DNA of 64,000 nucleotides from Nocardioides agri (GTDB taxonomy: Bacteria > Actinomycetota > Actinomycetes > Propionibacteriales > Nocardioidaceae): positions 214,544 to 278,543 of the forward strand of contig NZ_JACEIC010000004.1 in NCBI RefSeq assembly GCF_013778305.1, read 5' to 3'. Under the pieces are notes generated by a model, which worked only from the letters and a program-made list of their open reading frames with translations, did no database searches and was not told where the DNA came from. Shown here piece by piece: positions 44,932 through 54,090 of this stretch. A program made the translations under genes and the position numbers. Each line of letters opens with the position of its first letter. Position 1 is the first letter of the stretch.

Positions 44932-45705
44932 ATGCCGGACCGGTCGCTGCGCCCGCTGGGGTACGCCGTGGCGACGGCCGTCCTCTCGACCGGGCTGCTC
45001 GTGGTGGCGGTCGGGGCGGGGTGGCTCGGGGCGGACGTGGGGCGCGGCGCGAACTTCTGCGAGGCGGCGCGGGACGGGTGGGTGAAGCAGCCGGCGAACA
45101 CGCTCTCCAACCTGGGATTCGTGGTCGCCGGGCTGGTCATCGCGTGGCACGCGGGGCGGACGAGACTGAACGGCCTGGCCACGCCGTACGCGTGCGTCGT
45201 GGTGTTCCTCGGACCGGCGAGCGCGGCGATGCACGCGACGCAGTCGGAGCTGGGCGGGCAGCTCGACCTGCTGAGCATGTACCTGGTGGCGTCGTTCGCG
45301 GCGGCGTACGCGCTGATGCGGTGGGCCGGCCGGGACCGGCTGTTCTTCTGGCAGGTGTTCAGCCTGATGGTGGCCGGCTGCGAGCTCGTGGGGCTGCTCG
45401 GCGACGACGTGCCGGTCGTGCAGCAGTCCGGCAACGTCGCGTTCGCGGCGCTCCTGCTGACGGCCGTGGTCGTCGAGGTGCGGCTGTGGCGGCGCGGCGG
45501 GCCGACCCGGACCGACCTGCGCTGGGGCGGCGCGGCGCTGGGCACGGTCCTCGTCGCGTTCCTGATCTGGAACGTCACCAAGACGCTCTGGTGCGACCCG
45601 CACTCGCTGCTGCAGGGGCACGCGGCGTGGCACCTGCTGGACGCGCTGTCGGCCTACCTGCTCTTCCGATTCTGGGCGAGCGAGCGGGCTCAGAAGAACC
45701 CGTAG
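44932..45705 (+). CDS. ceramidase-like (CREST superfamily) membrane protein
   Basis: 257 residues with seven likely membrane helices. The CREST metal-hydrolase residues are present in order: FCEAARDG near residue 43 (Glu), NTLSNLGFV near 56 (Ser-Asn), SAAMHATQSELGGQLDLLSM near 98 (Ser, His, Asp), and HAAWHLLDALSAY near 233 (two His). This pattern matches alkaline ceramidases and related lipid hydrolases that use zinc. The bacterial substrate is unknown, and acyl-amide lipids are candidates. Its 3' end overlaps the converging LLM-hemerythrin gene by 16 bp. Confidence 0.8.
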   Translation: MPDRSLRPLGYAVATAVLSTGLLVVAVGAGWLGADVGRGANFCEAARDGWVKQPANTLSNLGFVVAGLVIAWHAGRTRLNGLATPYACVVVFLGPASAAMHATQSELGGQLDLLSMYLVASFAAAYALMRWAGRDRLFFWQVFSLMVAGCELVGLLGDDVPVVQQSGNVAFAALLLTAVVVEVRLWRRGGPTRTDLRWGGAALGTVLVAFLIWNVTKTLWCDPHSLLQGHAAWHLLDALSAYLLFRFWASERAQKNP

Positions 45706-47012
45706 CGGTCCAGCGGGCCGACCAGCTGCTCCTCCTCGTAGGAGAGGTGGCCGGTCAGGGCCTCGGCCAGCCGGTCGACCGCCGCCCGCAACCCCGGCAG
45801 GCCGTCCGAGTCCGAGCCCGCGACGACGGCGACCAGCGCGCGGTCGACCTCCTCGAGCAGCCCGTGGATCGTGTGGTGCTCCTCGTCCAGCCGGTCCAGG
45901 ACCGGCGCCAGCGACGGGTCGCTCGCTCGCAGGTGCGGGAACATCGAGCTGCTCTCGATCGTGTGGTGGGTCGCGACCAGGCGGCAGTAGGACTGGCAGT
46001 AGGCGCCCATCGTCCAGTCGTTCTGGCGCATCGTCATCTCGTTGATGACGCCCCGCGCCCGGCCCGCGTCGAGCGAGCCGGCCTCGACCTGGCCGATCAC
46101 GTCGAAGACCTGGGCCAGCTCGGCGCGCAGGTGGTCGTGCACGTCGACCAGGTGCCGGCCCATGCCAGCGACCTCCGGCTGGGACGGCGTAGGAGCGGCC
46201 GCGGGCACCGGCGCGCCGGCCCGCGCCGCCGCGACCAGCTCTCGTACGGCGGGCGCCACCTCGGCACCGAACCGCTGGACGAGCGCCGGGTCGTCGGTGC
46301 CGACGACGAAGGTCGAGACGCCGTGGGTGAGCGCGAGCTCGGCCAGCCACTCGGCCCAGCGCGGGTCGTCCGACGGGGTCACGTTGTAGAGCCGGCGCAC
46401 GTCGATCGGCGCCCGGCCCGCGGCGACGGCGGCGTCGTCGATCAGCTGGTTGCGCTCGCCCAGCGTCTCCGGCGGCACGTAGGACTGGCTGGGCAGCCAG
46501 CCGTCGGCGACCCGGCCGGTGAGCGCGAGCATCTTCGGGCCGATCGCGCCGACCCAGATCTCGACGTCGTGGGCCGGTGCCGGCCCGCGCTGCCAGGTCG
46601 CGCGCACCGTGGAGATCCCCTCGTCGAGCGCGCGCAGCGCCTCCCCCGGCGTACGGCGCGGTCCGCCCATCTGCACGATGCCGTCCCAGAACGCGCCGGC
46701 GCCGAGGCCGAGCTCCACGCGACCACGGCTGAGCAGGTCGAGGCTGGCGACGGTGGTGGCCAGGACGTGCGGCGGCCGCAAGGGCAGGTTGGTGACGTTG
46801 GTGGTCACCCGGAGCGACGAGGTCCGCGCGAGCACCGTCGCGACCAGCGCCCAGGCGTCGAGGAAGCGCCGCTGGTAGGGGTGGTCCTGGAACGTCGCCA
46901 GCTCAAGCCCCGCCGCCTCGGTCAGCAGGGCCAGCTCGACCACGCGGTCCGGGTTCGACGCGTCCGGGGTGAGGAAGGTGCCGAACTGGAGGTCCTGTCC
47001 GTAGTCGCCCAC
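45690..47012 (-). CDS. luciferase-like (LLM) flavin oxidoreductase fused to a hemerythrin HHE domain
   Basis: 440 residues. The N-terminal part (about 1-275) is a TIM-barrel LLM: FGTFLTPDASNPDRVVELAL, TTNVTNLPLRPPHVLATTV, and LDLLSRGRVELGLGAGAFW, with a typical F420/FMN site. After the linker PAAAPTPSQPEVAG, the C-terminal part (about 300-440) is a hemerythrin four-helix bundle. Its iron ligands lie in HLVDVHDHL, VATHHTIESSSMFPH, EEHHTIHGLLEE and GHLSYEEEQL. GTG 47012 is chosen because GGGGAGG lies nine bases upstream. An oxygen- or NO-linked flavin reaction is a reasonable guess; the substrate is unknown. Confidence 0.85.
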   Translation of the reverse strand: MGDYGQDLQFGTFLTPDASNPDRVVELALLTEAAGLELATFQDHPYQRRFLDAWALVATVLARTSSLRVTTNVTNLPLRPPHVLATTVASLDLLSRGRVELGLGAGAFWDGIVQMGGPRRTPGEALRALDEGISTVRATWQRGPAPAHDVEIWVGAIGPKMLALTGRVADGWLPSQSYVPPETLGERNQLIDDAAVAAGRAPIDVRRLYNVTPSDDPRWAEWLAELALTHGVSTFVVGTDDPALVQRFGAEVAPAVRELVAAARAGAPVPAAAPTPSQPEVAGMGRHLVDVHDHLRAELAQVFDVIGQVEAGSLDAGRARGVINEMTMRQNDWTMGAYCQSYCRLVATHHTIESSSMFPHLRASDPSLAPVLDRLDEEHHTIHGLLEEVDRALVAVVAGSDSDGLPGLRAAVDRLAEALTGHLSYEEEQLVGPLDRYGFF

Positions 47013-47049
47013 GGGACCCATCCTCCCCGACCCGGCCAGCCCGTCTCCG

Positions 47050-47055
47050 TAGGGT
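47050..47055 (+). promoter_or_regulatory. -10 box of leaderless antiporter gene
   Basis: TAGGGT, six bases, then the ATG at 47062. Confidence 0.5.
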
Positions 47056-47061
47056 TGCGGC

Positions 47062-48156
47062 ATGACGCGCTCGGCATGGCTGCACTGGACGACGCTCGCG
47101 CCCCTCACCGCCACCGTGGTGCTGGCGCTGTCGTGGGGCAGCCACCCGGGGGTCGTCGCCGCCCTCGGGATCGGCATCTTCCTGGTCGGCGCCGTGCTCT
47201 CCGCCGTCCACCACGCCGAGGTCGTGGCGCACCGGGTCGGGGAGCCGTTCGGCTCGCTGCTGCTCGCCGTCGCCGTCACGGTGATCGAGGTCGCGCTGAT
47301 CGTCACGCTCATGAAGAGCGGGTCGGACACCTCTGCCCTCGCCCGCGACACCGTCTTCGCCGCCGTCATGATCACGCTCAACGGCATCGCGGGACTGTCG
47401 CTGCTGATCGGCGCGGTGAAGTACCGGATGGCGGTCTTCAACCCCGAGGGCGCCGGCTCGGCGCTGCTCACGGTCGTGGCCCTCGCGGCCCTGACGCTGG
47501 TGCTGCCGCGCTTCACGACCAGCGCCCCGGGTCCGGAGTTCTCCGGCGCGCAGCTGGCCTTCGCCGCCGTCGCCTCGCTCGTGCTCTACGGCGTGTTCGT
47601 CTTCACCCAGACCGTCCGCCACCGTGACTTCTTCCTCCCGGTGGACGGCGGTCGGGGCCCCGTGGACGCGGACGACGACGGGCACGCGGACCCGCCCAGC
47701 GACCGCGCGGCGCTGGCGAGCCTCGGGCTCCTGCTGGTGGGGCTGGTGGCGGTGGTCGGCCTCGCCAAGGTGGAGTCCTACCCGATCGAGGACGCTGTCG
47801 CGGCCGTCGGGCTGCCGCACTCCTTCGTCGGTGTCGTGATCGCGCTGCTGGTGCTGCTGCCGGAGTCGATCGCGGCCGCCCGGGCGGCCGCCCAGGACCG
47901 GGTGCAGACCAGCCTCAACCTGGCCTACGGCTCGGCGATGGCCAGCATCGGCCTGACGATCCCGGCGATCGCGGTCGCCTCGATCTGGCTGGACGGCCCG
48001 CTCGTGCTCGGGCTCGAGCCCACCCAGATGGTGCTGCTGCTGGTGTCGGTCATCGGTGCGGTGCTCACGGTCGTGCCGGGCCGCGCCAAGTCGCTGCACG
48101 GTGCCGTCGCGCTCGTGCTGCTCGCGGCGTTCGTGTTCCTGGCGATCAATCCCTAG
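47062..48156 (+). CDS. ChaA-type calcium/sodium:proton antiporter (CaCA family)
   Basis: 364 residues with about 11 membrane helices in two inverted halves. Each half has the acidic CaCA repeat: VAVTVIEVALIVTLM near residue 71, and ALLVLLPESIAAARAAAQD near 261. An acidic loop (DADDDGHADPPSD) separates them. It exports Ca2+, Na+ or K+ against protons and may help in salt or alkaline stress. The ATG is six bases after TAGGGT. The stop overlaps the rodA stop by four bases. Confidence 0.88.
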   Translation: MTRSAWLHWTTLAPLTATVVLALSWGSHPGVVAALGIGIFLVGAVLSAVHHAEVVAHRVGEPFGSLLLAVAVTVIEVALIVTLMKSGSDTSALARDTVFAAVMITLNGIAGLSLLIGAVKYRMAVFNPEGAGSALLTVVALAALTLVLPRFTTSAPGPEFSGAQLAFAAVASLVLYGVFVFTQTVRHRDFFLPVDGGRGPVDADDDGHADPPSDRAALASLGLLLVGLVAVVGLAKVESYPIEDAVAAVGLPHSFVGVVIALLVLLPESIAAARAAAQDRVQTSLNLAYGSAMASIGLTIPAIAVASIWLDGPLVLGLEPTQMVLLLVSVIGAVLTVVPGRAKSLHGAVALVLLAAFVFLAINP

Positions 48157-49322
48157 CGGGCGACCAGCACCCGCGCCGCCGAGAGCCGGGACGCCGGTGC
48201 GTCGAGCGTGCGCAGGTGGATGTTCTGCAGCAGCCCGACGGCGAGCATGCTCGCGAAGAGCGAGCTGCCGCCGTACGACACGAACGGCAGGGGTACGCCG
48301 GTGACGGGCATGATGCCCAGGCACATGCCGATGTTCTGGAAGGCCTGGAACGCGAACCAGCAGGCGATCCCCGCCGCCGCGAGCCGGCCGAACGTGTCGT
48401 CGGTGCGCATCGCGATCGCGAGGGCCCGCCAGACGACCAGCCCGAGCAGGGCGATCAGCACCCCGGCGCCCACCAGCCCGAGCTCCTCACCGGCGACGGT
48501 GAACACGAAGTCCGTGTGCTGCTCGGGGACGAACCCGGCCCGCGTCTGGGAGCCGTCGAAGAGGCCCTCGCCGAAGAGGCCGCCACTGCCGATCGCGATC
48601 CGGGCCTGCAGCACGTTGTAGCCGGCGCCGCGCGGGTCGAGGTCGGGGTTGGTGAAGGCGAGGAACCGGTCGAGCTGGTACTGCTCGAGGAAGCCGACGG
48701 CCACGGCCGCGACCGCCGCGGTGATGCCGCCGGCGACCAGCAGGCCGAGCCAGCGGCGCGGGGCGCCGGACACCGCCACCACTCCCAGCACGGTCGCGGA
48801 GAGCACCAGCATCGTGCCGAGGTCGGGCTGGAGCAGGATCAGCGCGGCCGGGAGGCCGGCGATCACGAGCATGCCGATCACGTCGCCGAGGCCGCGGTCG
48901 GGTCGGCCCTTGCGCGCGTCGGCGCGCTCGGCCACCCAGAGCGCCATGCCGATCACGACGGCGAGCTTGGCGATCTCGGACGGCTGCAGCGACATCCCGC
49001 CCAGCTGGAGCCAGGATCGCGAGCCGTTGACCGTGCTGCCCATCGCCAGCACCAGCACCAGCCCGCCCACCGCGGCGAGGTAGGCCAGCGGCGCGACGAT
49101 CCGGACCCAGCGGTGGTCGGTGGCGATCACCAGCGTCATCAGCACCAGCCCGATGACGACGTTGACGACCTGCTTGCGCAGGTACGCCGTGGGGTCGCTG
49201 CCGGTGAGGTCGGCCCGCTGGGCGGTCGCCGACCACACCAGCAGCACGCCGAGCGTGAGCAGCGCGAGCACCGCGAGGAGCAGCACCCAGTCGAGGCGGG
49301 GCACCCGCGTCGGTCGGTCCAC
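48153..49322 (-). CDS. rodA: RodA, SEDS-family peptidoglycan glycosyltransferase
   Basis: 389 residues with ten membrane helices. SEDS signatures include SRSWLQLGGMSLQPSEIAKL near residue 101, the EELGLVGAG segment near 278, and the C-terminal MPVTGVPLPFVSYGGSS near 338. It polymerises lipid II during side-wall growth in a pair with the class B PBP encoded just upstream. It is the last gene of mreB-mreC-mreD-mrdA-rodA; the gap to mrdA is one base. The Nocardioides-like rod-coccus shape fits a full elongation operon. Confidence 0.94.
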   Translation of the reverse strand: MDRPTRVPRLDWVLLLAVLALLTLGVLLVWSATAQRADLTGSDPTAYLRKQVVNVVIGLVLMTLVIATDHRWVRIVAPLAYLAAVGGLVLVLAMGSTVNGSRSWLQLGGMSLQPSEIAKLAVVIGMALWVAERADARKGRPDRGLGDVIGMLVIAGLPAALILLQPDLGTMLVLSATVLGVVAVSGAPRRWLGLLVAGGITAAVAAVAVGFLEQYQLDRFLAFTNPDLDPRGAGYNVLQARIAIGSGGLFGEGLFDGSQTRAGFVPEQHTDFVFTVAGEELGLVGAGVLIALLGLVVWRALAIAMRTDDTFGRLAAAGIACWFAFQAFQNIGMCLGIMPVTGVPLPFVSYGGSSLFASMLAVGLLQNIHLRTLDAPASRLSAARVLVAR

Positions 49323-49323
49323 G

Positions 49324-51462
49324 TCAGTCGCCCTCCTGCTCGCGCGTGGAGACGGGCGGCAGGATCGAGCCGTCCGTCATGAACATCGGCAGCCCCTTCG
49401 GGGGCGTGGTGCCGGGGATCGCGGCCCGGTCGGGGTGCACGCTCTCGCCGTCGATGCCGTAGAGCGCCTCCCAGATCGCCCGCACCGGCTCGCCGGAGGT
49501 GCCGGAGCCGGTGCCGGCCTGGGTGACCATCATGACCACGACGTAGTTCTCGTCGTACGTCGCGACCCACGATGTCGACTGCTTGCCGTGCACCTCGGCG
49601 GAGCCGGTCTTGCCGTGGATGTGCACCCGGTCGAGCGGGAACCCGGTGAACTTCCACGCGAGCGTGCCGACCTTGGGGGTGCCGAGGAGCGCCTGGTTGA
49701 CGTAGGCGATGCTCGCGGGCGTCGCGTCGACCTTGCCCTGGACCTTCGGCTTGATGCGGCGCACGAGCGTGCCGTCGGGGCCGACGATCGCCTTGCCGAT
49801 CCGTGGCTCGTAGAGGGTGCCGCCGTTGGAGAGCGCGGCGTAGGCGCGCGCCAGCTGGAGCGGGGTGACGATCGTGTCGCCCTGGCCGATCGAGTAGTTC
49901 ACCGCGTCGCCGGCCCGGTAGTAGTTGCCCTCCAGGCAGAACTCGTGCGCGAAGACGTGGAGGAAGTCACTCTTGCCGGACCCGTCGGCGTCGATGCCGC
50001 AGTAGTAGTCCTTCATCGACTTGTAGTACTCGAGCTTCCACCTGCGGTCGGCGATCCGGCCGCTGGCCTCGCCCGGCATGTCGATCCCGGTCTCGTGGCC
50101 GAAGCCGAAGTCCTTCGCCACCGCGACCAGCGGGTCCTTGGCATCGACGTTCTCCGGGTCGGAGCCGTACTGCTGCCAGTAGCGCAGGCCGACGCGGTAG
50201 AAGAACGTGTCGCACGAGAGCTGCAGGGCCTTGTCGAAGCCGATGTAGCCCTTGGACGCCGACTCGTAGTTCTTGAACCAGCGGTTGCCCACCTGCAGGC
50301 CCGAGGAGCAGTCGAGCCGGGTGTCGGGGCCGAACCCGTTGTTGAGCGCGCCGACGGTCATGATCGGCTTCCACGTCGAGCCGGGGGCGAACTGGCCCTG
50401 GGTCGCCCGGCCGAGGAGCGGGTTGTCCGCGCCCTCGTCGTAGAGGCGGGAGAGCTGCTTCTTGCTGATGCCGCCGACCCAGACCGAGGGGTCGTACGTC
50501 GGCTGGCTGGCCATCGCGACGATCCGGCCGGTCCTCGCCTCCATGACGACCGCGGCGCCCGAGTCGGCGGCGTAGTTGCGGCCGGTGACGTCGTCGAAGG
50601 TGCCGCGCGCCTTCTGGATGGTGGTGGCCAGCTGCTGCTCGACGATGCCCTGCACCTTGGCGTCGATGCTCGTCACGAGCGTGGCGCCCGGCTCGCCGTC
50701 GACCTCGCCGTCGTCGCCGAGCACCCGGCCCATCGAGTCGACGGCGACGCTGCGGTAGCCGGGCATGCCGCGCAGCCACGCGTCGTACTGCTGCTCGACG
50801 CCGGCCCGGCCGACGGTCGAGGCGCCGTTGAGGGAGGTGTCGTCGGCCGCCTCGGCCGCGTCGAGCTCGTCCTCGGTGATCGGGCTCAGGTAGCCGAGGA
50901 CGTGCGCGAGGTTGATGCCGTAGGGCGCGGGGTAGGCGCGCACGCTCTGCTGCTCGGCGATGATGCCCGGGAAGTCCTCGGGCTGCTCGAGGATCCGCAG
51001 CGCGACCGACTTCTTGACGTCGGAGGCGATCGGCACGGGCTGGTAGGGCGAGCCGTTCCAGCACACGCCCGGCTCCGACCCCTCGTCGCCGCAGGTCACC
51101 AGGCTGCGCCGGATCCGCGCGGCGCCGACGCCGACGACGTCGGCGACCCGGTCGACCAGCACCTCCTGCTCGCGCTCGGTGAGCTTGCCGACCACGTTGC
51201 GGTCGACCGAGACCACCCAGGAGGCACGGTTGGCGACCAGCGGGCGGCCCATGTCGTCGACGATCAGGCCCCGCTGCGGCTGCACGACGATCTCGCGCAC
51301 GGACTGGGAGGTGGCCTGCGCGTGGTACTGGTCGCCCTCGGCGACCTGGAGGTAGTAGAGCCGGGCGAGCAGCGTGGCGAACAGCGAGAACGCCAGGACC
51401 TGGACGACGACGAGTCGGAGCCGTCCGGAGCTCGCCTGCTGGCTCGGGTGCTTCGGCGACAT
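49324..51462 (-). CDS. mrdA: penicillin-binding protein 2, elongasome transpeptidase
   Basis: 712 residues: a short cytoplasmic tail, one membrane helix (about 16-35, VVVQVLAFSLFATLLARL), and a dimerisation domain (about 55-300). The transpeptidase domain carries FAPGSTWKPIM (active Ser, near 371), YSIGQGDTIV near 530, and HGKTGSAEVHG near 612. It cross-links new peptidoglycan together with RodA. The ATG shares one base with the mreD stop. The polypeptide is longer than E. coli PBP2 through insertions, among them the cysteine-containing FCLEGN and YYCGIDADGS loops. Confidence 0.93.
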   Translation of the reverse strand: MSPKHPSQQASSGRLRLVVVQVLAFSLFATLLARLYYLQVAEGDQYHAQATSQSVREIVVQPQRGLIVDDMGRPLVANRASWVVSVDRNVVGKLTEREQEVLVDRVADVVGVGAARIRRSLVTCGDEGSEPGVCWNGSPYQPVPIASDVKKSVALRILEQPEDFPGIIAEQQSVRAYPAPYGINLAHVLGYLSPITEDELDAAEAADDTSLNGASTVGRAGVEQQYDAWLRGMPGYRSVAVDSMGRVLGDDGEVDGEPGATLVTSIDAKVQGIVEQQLATTIQKARGTFDDVTGRNYAADSGAAVVMEARTGRIVAMASQPTYDPSVWVGGISKKQLSRLYDEGADNPLLGRATQGQFAPGSTWKPIMTVGALNNGFGPDTRLDCSSGLQVGNRWFKNYESASKGYIGFDKALQLSCDTFFYRVGLRYWQQYGSDPENVDAKDPLVAVAKDFGFGHETGIDMPGEASGRIADRRWKLEYYKSMKDYYCGIDADGSGKSDFLHVFAHEFCLEGNYYRAGDAVNYSIGQGDTIVTPLQLARAYAALSNGGTLYEPRIGKAIVGPDGTLVRRIKPKVQGKVDATPASIAYVNQALLGTPKVGTLAWKFTGFPLDRVHIHGKTGSAEVHGKQSTSWVATYDENYVVVMMVTQAGTGSGTSGEPVRAIWEALYGIDGESVHPDRAAIPGTTPPKGLPMFMTDGSILPPVSTREQEGD

Positions 51463-51974
51463 CAGGCCAGGGACCGGTCCGGCTCGAGCCGTCGGAACAT
51501 CAGCATCACCGGCGGCAGCACGAACGGCGTGAGCACGACGTCCCAGATCACGCTCAGCACCACCGTCTGGAGGAGGTCGGGGATCCCGAGCGCCGGGTCG
51601 CTGAGGATCAGGCCGGTCAGCGCGAAGACCGAGGTGCCGACGAACGACGACGCGGCGACCGTCGCGACGACGGTGCCCGGCGTGGGCCGACCCTCGCGGC
51701 GCACCCGGCCGGCGACGTACCCGACGACGGCGAGCGCGAGCGCCCACCGGCCGGCGATGTGGTCGGCGGGCGGCGCGAGGTCCAGGGCCAGCCCGGCGGC
51801 GAACCCGAGCACGGCGGCGAACTGCGGTCCGCGGGTGAGCGCGGCGCCGACGACGACCAGCAGGCAGAGGTTGGGGACGATGCCGTCCCAGGCGAGGTGG
51901 GAGAAGAAGGACACCTGGAGCACCAGGGCCACGACGACGGCGCCGGCGGCGGCGGCGATCCGCAGGGGGCTCAT
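51462..51974 (-). CDS. mreD: rod shape-determining protein MreD
   Basis: 170 residues with five membrane helices (ALVLQVSFFSHLAWDGIVPN at the start, then LALAVVGYVAG and FVGTSVFALTGL). Sequence conservation in MreD is low; the assignment rests on length, topology, and position between mreC and mrdA. The start overlaps the mreC stop (ATGA) and the end overlaps the mrdA start. Confidence 0.88.
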   Translation of the reverse strand: MSPLRIAAAAGAVVVALVLQVSFFSHLAWDGIVPNLCLLVVVGAALTRGPQFAAVLGFAAGLALDLAPPADHIAGRWALALAVVGYVAGRVRREGRPTPGTVVATVAASSFVGTSVFALTGLILSDPALGIPDLLQTVVLSVIWDVVLTPFVLPPVMLMFRRLEPDRSLA

Positions 51975-52870
51975 CGCAGCGTCCCGTCCGCCTCGATGAC
52001 CGACCGGTCGCTCGCGGTGCCCGACGGCACCACGACGCCGACGAGGTCGAGGGCGCCGAAGTCGACGTAGGGGTCGACGACCGCGCGCTGGGCGGTCTCG
52101 CGCAGGCTGCTGTAGACGGTGGTGACCCGGCCGATCGGGACGCCCGAGACGTAGGGGCCGCCGCCCTGGCTCCCCCACGTGACGACCGCGTCGCCCTTGC
52201 CGGGGATCGCCGTGTCGTCGACGAGCTCGAGGTCGAGGCGACCGTCGCCGCCGAGGACGCCGCGGCCGGTGACGAAGCCGACCTCCATGCTGCGGCCGAC
52301 GCGGCCGCCGACCACGGAGTCGGCGTCGACGATGAGGAGCACGGTGGCGGTCGTGCGGGTCACCCGCAGCACCCGCCCGACGAGACCGTCGTGGTTGACG
52401 ACGGTCAGGTCGGGCCGGACGCCGGCCTCGGAGCCGGCGTCGATGGTGACGGTCCGGGAGAAGGACTGCGAGGGGCCGAGCGCGACGACGCGGGCCGGCA
52501 CCAGGGAGTAGCCGAGGCCCTCGGCGGCCGCGGTGAGCCCGTCGTACTCGGCGAGCCGGTTGCGCGCGTAGTCGTCGGTGGCGATCTGCGAGCGCAGGTC
52601 GGAGTTCTCGGCCTGGAGGTCCAGCAGGTCCTGCTGCATCGAGTCCTTGGAGCGGAACCAGTCGGGCACGGCGGTGAACGGGCGGACCGCTGTCGCGGTC
52701 GCGACCTCGGCCGGGCCGAACACCTCCCCGACGGCGCGGCGGACCGGGTCGAGCGGAGAGGTGGTGCGCGAGTCGAGCGTGATCAGCGTGAGGCTGGCGA
52801 GCACGAGCGCGACGAGCACGGACGTCTTCGGGCGGTCCCGGTCGGGGTCGCGGCCCCAGTGTCGATTCAT
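51971..52870 (-). CDS. mreC: rod shape-determining protein MreC
   Basis: 299 residues: a basic N-terminus, a membrane helix (about 16-34, TSVLVALVLASLTLITL), and a coiled coil (about 70-105, MQQDLLDLQAENSDLRSQI). Two beta-barrel subdomains with DLTVVNHDGLVGRVLRV, GRGVLGGDG and the final SGVPIGRVTTV follow. It links MreB to periplasmic PBPs. The ATG overlaps the mreB stop (ATGA). Confidence 0.94.
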   Translation of the reverse strand: MNRHWGRDPDRDRPKTSVLVALVLASLTLITLDSRTTSPLDPVRRAVGEVFGPAEVATATAVRPFTAVPDWFRSKDSMQQDLLDLQAENSDLRSQIATDDYARNRLAEYDGLTAAAEGLGYSLVPARVVALGPSQSFSRTVTIDAGSEAGVRPDLTVVNHDGLVGRVLRVTRTTATVLLIVDADSVVGGRVGRSMEVGFVTGRGVLGGDGRLDLELVDDTAIPGKGDAVVTWGSQGGGPYVSGVPIGRVTTVYSSLRETAQRAVVDPYVDFGALDLVGVVVPSGTASDRSVIEADGTLR

Positions 52871-53898
52871 CCGACGCGCCTGCGGTCGGTGACCAGGACC
52901 TGCTGCAGCGCCTCGAACTCCTCCACGCACTTGCCGGCGCCGAGCGCGACCGAGGTGAGCGGGTCCTCGGCCACGTGCACCGGCATGCCGGTGTCGTGGC
53001 GCAGCCGCTCGTCGAGGCCGTGCAGCAACGCGCCGCCGCCGGTGAGCACGATGCCGCGGTCCATGATGTCGCCGGCGAGCTCGGGCGGCGTCTGGTCGAG
53101 CGTGCTGCGCACGGCGTCGACGATCGCGTGGAGCGGCTCCTGCATCGCCTGGCGCACGTCCGCGCTCGAGACAGTGACGGTGCGCGGCAGCCCGGAGACC
53201 AGGTCGCGGCCGCGGATCTCGGCCTCCGGCTCCTCCGAGCGCGGGAACGCCGAGCCGAGGGTGATCTTGACCTCCTCGGCCGTGCGCTCGCCGAGGAGCA
53301 GCGAGTGCTCCTTCTTCATCCAGGCCACGATCGCCTGGTCGAGGTCGTCGCCCGCGGTGCGGATCGACAGGCTGGTCACGATGCCGCCCAGGGAGATCAC
53401 GGCGACCTCGGTCGTGCCGCCGCCGACGTCGACGACCATGTTGCCGGTCGGCTTGTGCACGGGCAGCCCGGCGCCGATGGCCGCGGCCATCGGCTCCTCG
53501 ACGATGTAGACCCGGCGCGCGCCCGCCTGGTAGCCGGCCTCCTTGACCGCCCGCTGCTCCACCGCGGTGATGCCGCTGGGCACGCAGATCACCATCCGCG
53601 GCTTGGCGAAGTAGCGGCGCCGGTGCACCTGCTGGATGAAGAACCGCAGCATCTGCTCGGTCGCCTCGAAGTCCGCGATCACACCGTCCTTGAGCGGCCG
53701 GATGGCGGTGATGCTGTCGGGGGTCCGGCCGATCATCCGCTTGGCGTCGTGCCCGACCGCGAGGATCTCGCCGGTGGCCTCGTTGAGTGCCACCACGCTC
53801 GGCTCGTCGAGGAGCACGCCCTTGCCGCGCACGTAGACGAGGGTGTTGGCGGTGCCGAGGTCCACGGCCATGTCGCGGCCGATGAAGCTGTTCGCCAT
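52867..53898 (-). CDS. mreB: actin-like rod shape protein MreB
   Basis: 343 residues with the actin ATPase motifs: MAVDLGTANTLVYVRGKGVL near residue 9, VCPSGITAVEQRAVKEAG-type connection near 100, NMVVDVGGGTTEVAVISLGG near 155, and GIVLTGGGALLHGLDERL near 286. It organises the elongation machinery under the membrane. ATG 53898 (MANSFIGRDM) is preferred over an upstream start at 53994, which only adds a Ser/Pro/Arg-rich stretch. The 192 bp upstream hold no other gene. Confidence 0.95.
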   Translation of the reverse strand: MANSFIGRDMAVDLGTANTLVYVRGKGVLLDEPSVVALNEATGEILAVGHDAKRMIGRTPDSITAIRPLKDGVIADFEATEQMLRFFIQQVHRRRYFAKPRMVICVPSGITAVEQRAVKEAGYQAGARRVYIVEEPMAAAIGAGLPVHKPTGNMVVDVGGGTTEVAVISLGGIVTSLSIRTAGDDLDQAIVAWMKKEHSLLLGERTAEEVKITLGSAFPRSEEPEAEIRGRDLVSGLPRTVTVSSADVRQAMQEPLHAIVDAVRSTLDQTPPELAGDIMDRGIVLTGGGALLHGLDERLRHDTGMPVHVAEDPLTSVALGAGKCVEEFEALQQVLVTDRRRVG

Positions 53899-54090
53899 GC
53901 CATGCCTCGCAGGGGTCACTCGTGGGGAAGATGGGACGCCTGTGACGCCCGAGTCGAGCGTACGAGGCGACCCGGCCACCCGCGGGGAGGACACGCGCGG
54001 GCGGCGGGTGACCTCAGCGGATGTCGGGCGTGGGCTCCTCGCGCGCCAGCCAGGCGTCGCGCCCGCCCTGCGGTACGTCCACGCAGTGGG

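Noticed and set aside
49120..51999. 959-codon plus-strand frame opposite mrdA/mreD
   Set aside because: Antisense shadow of strongly supported elongasome genes.
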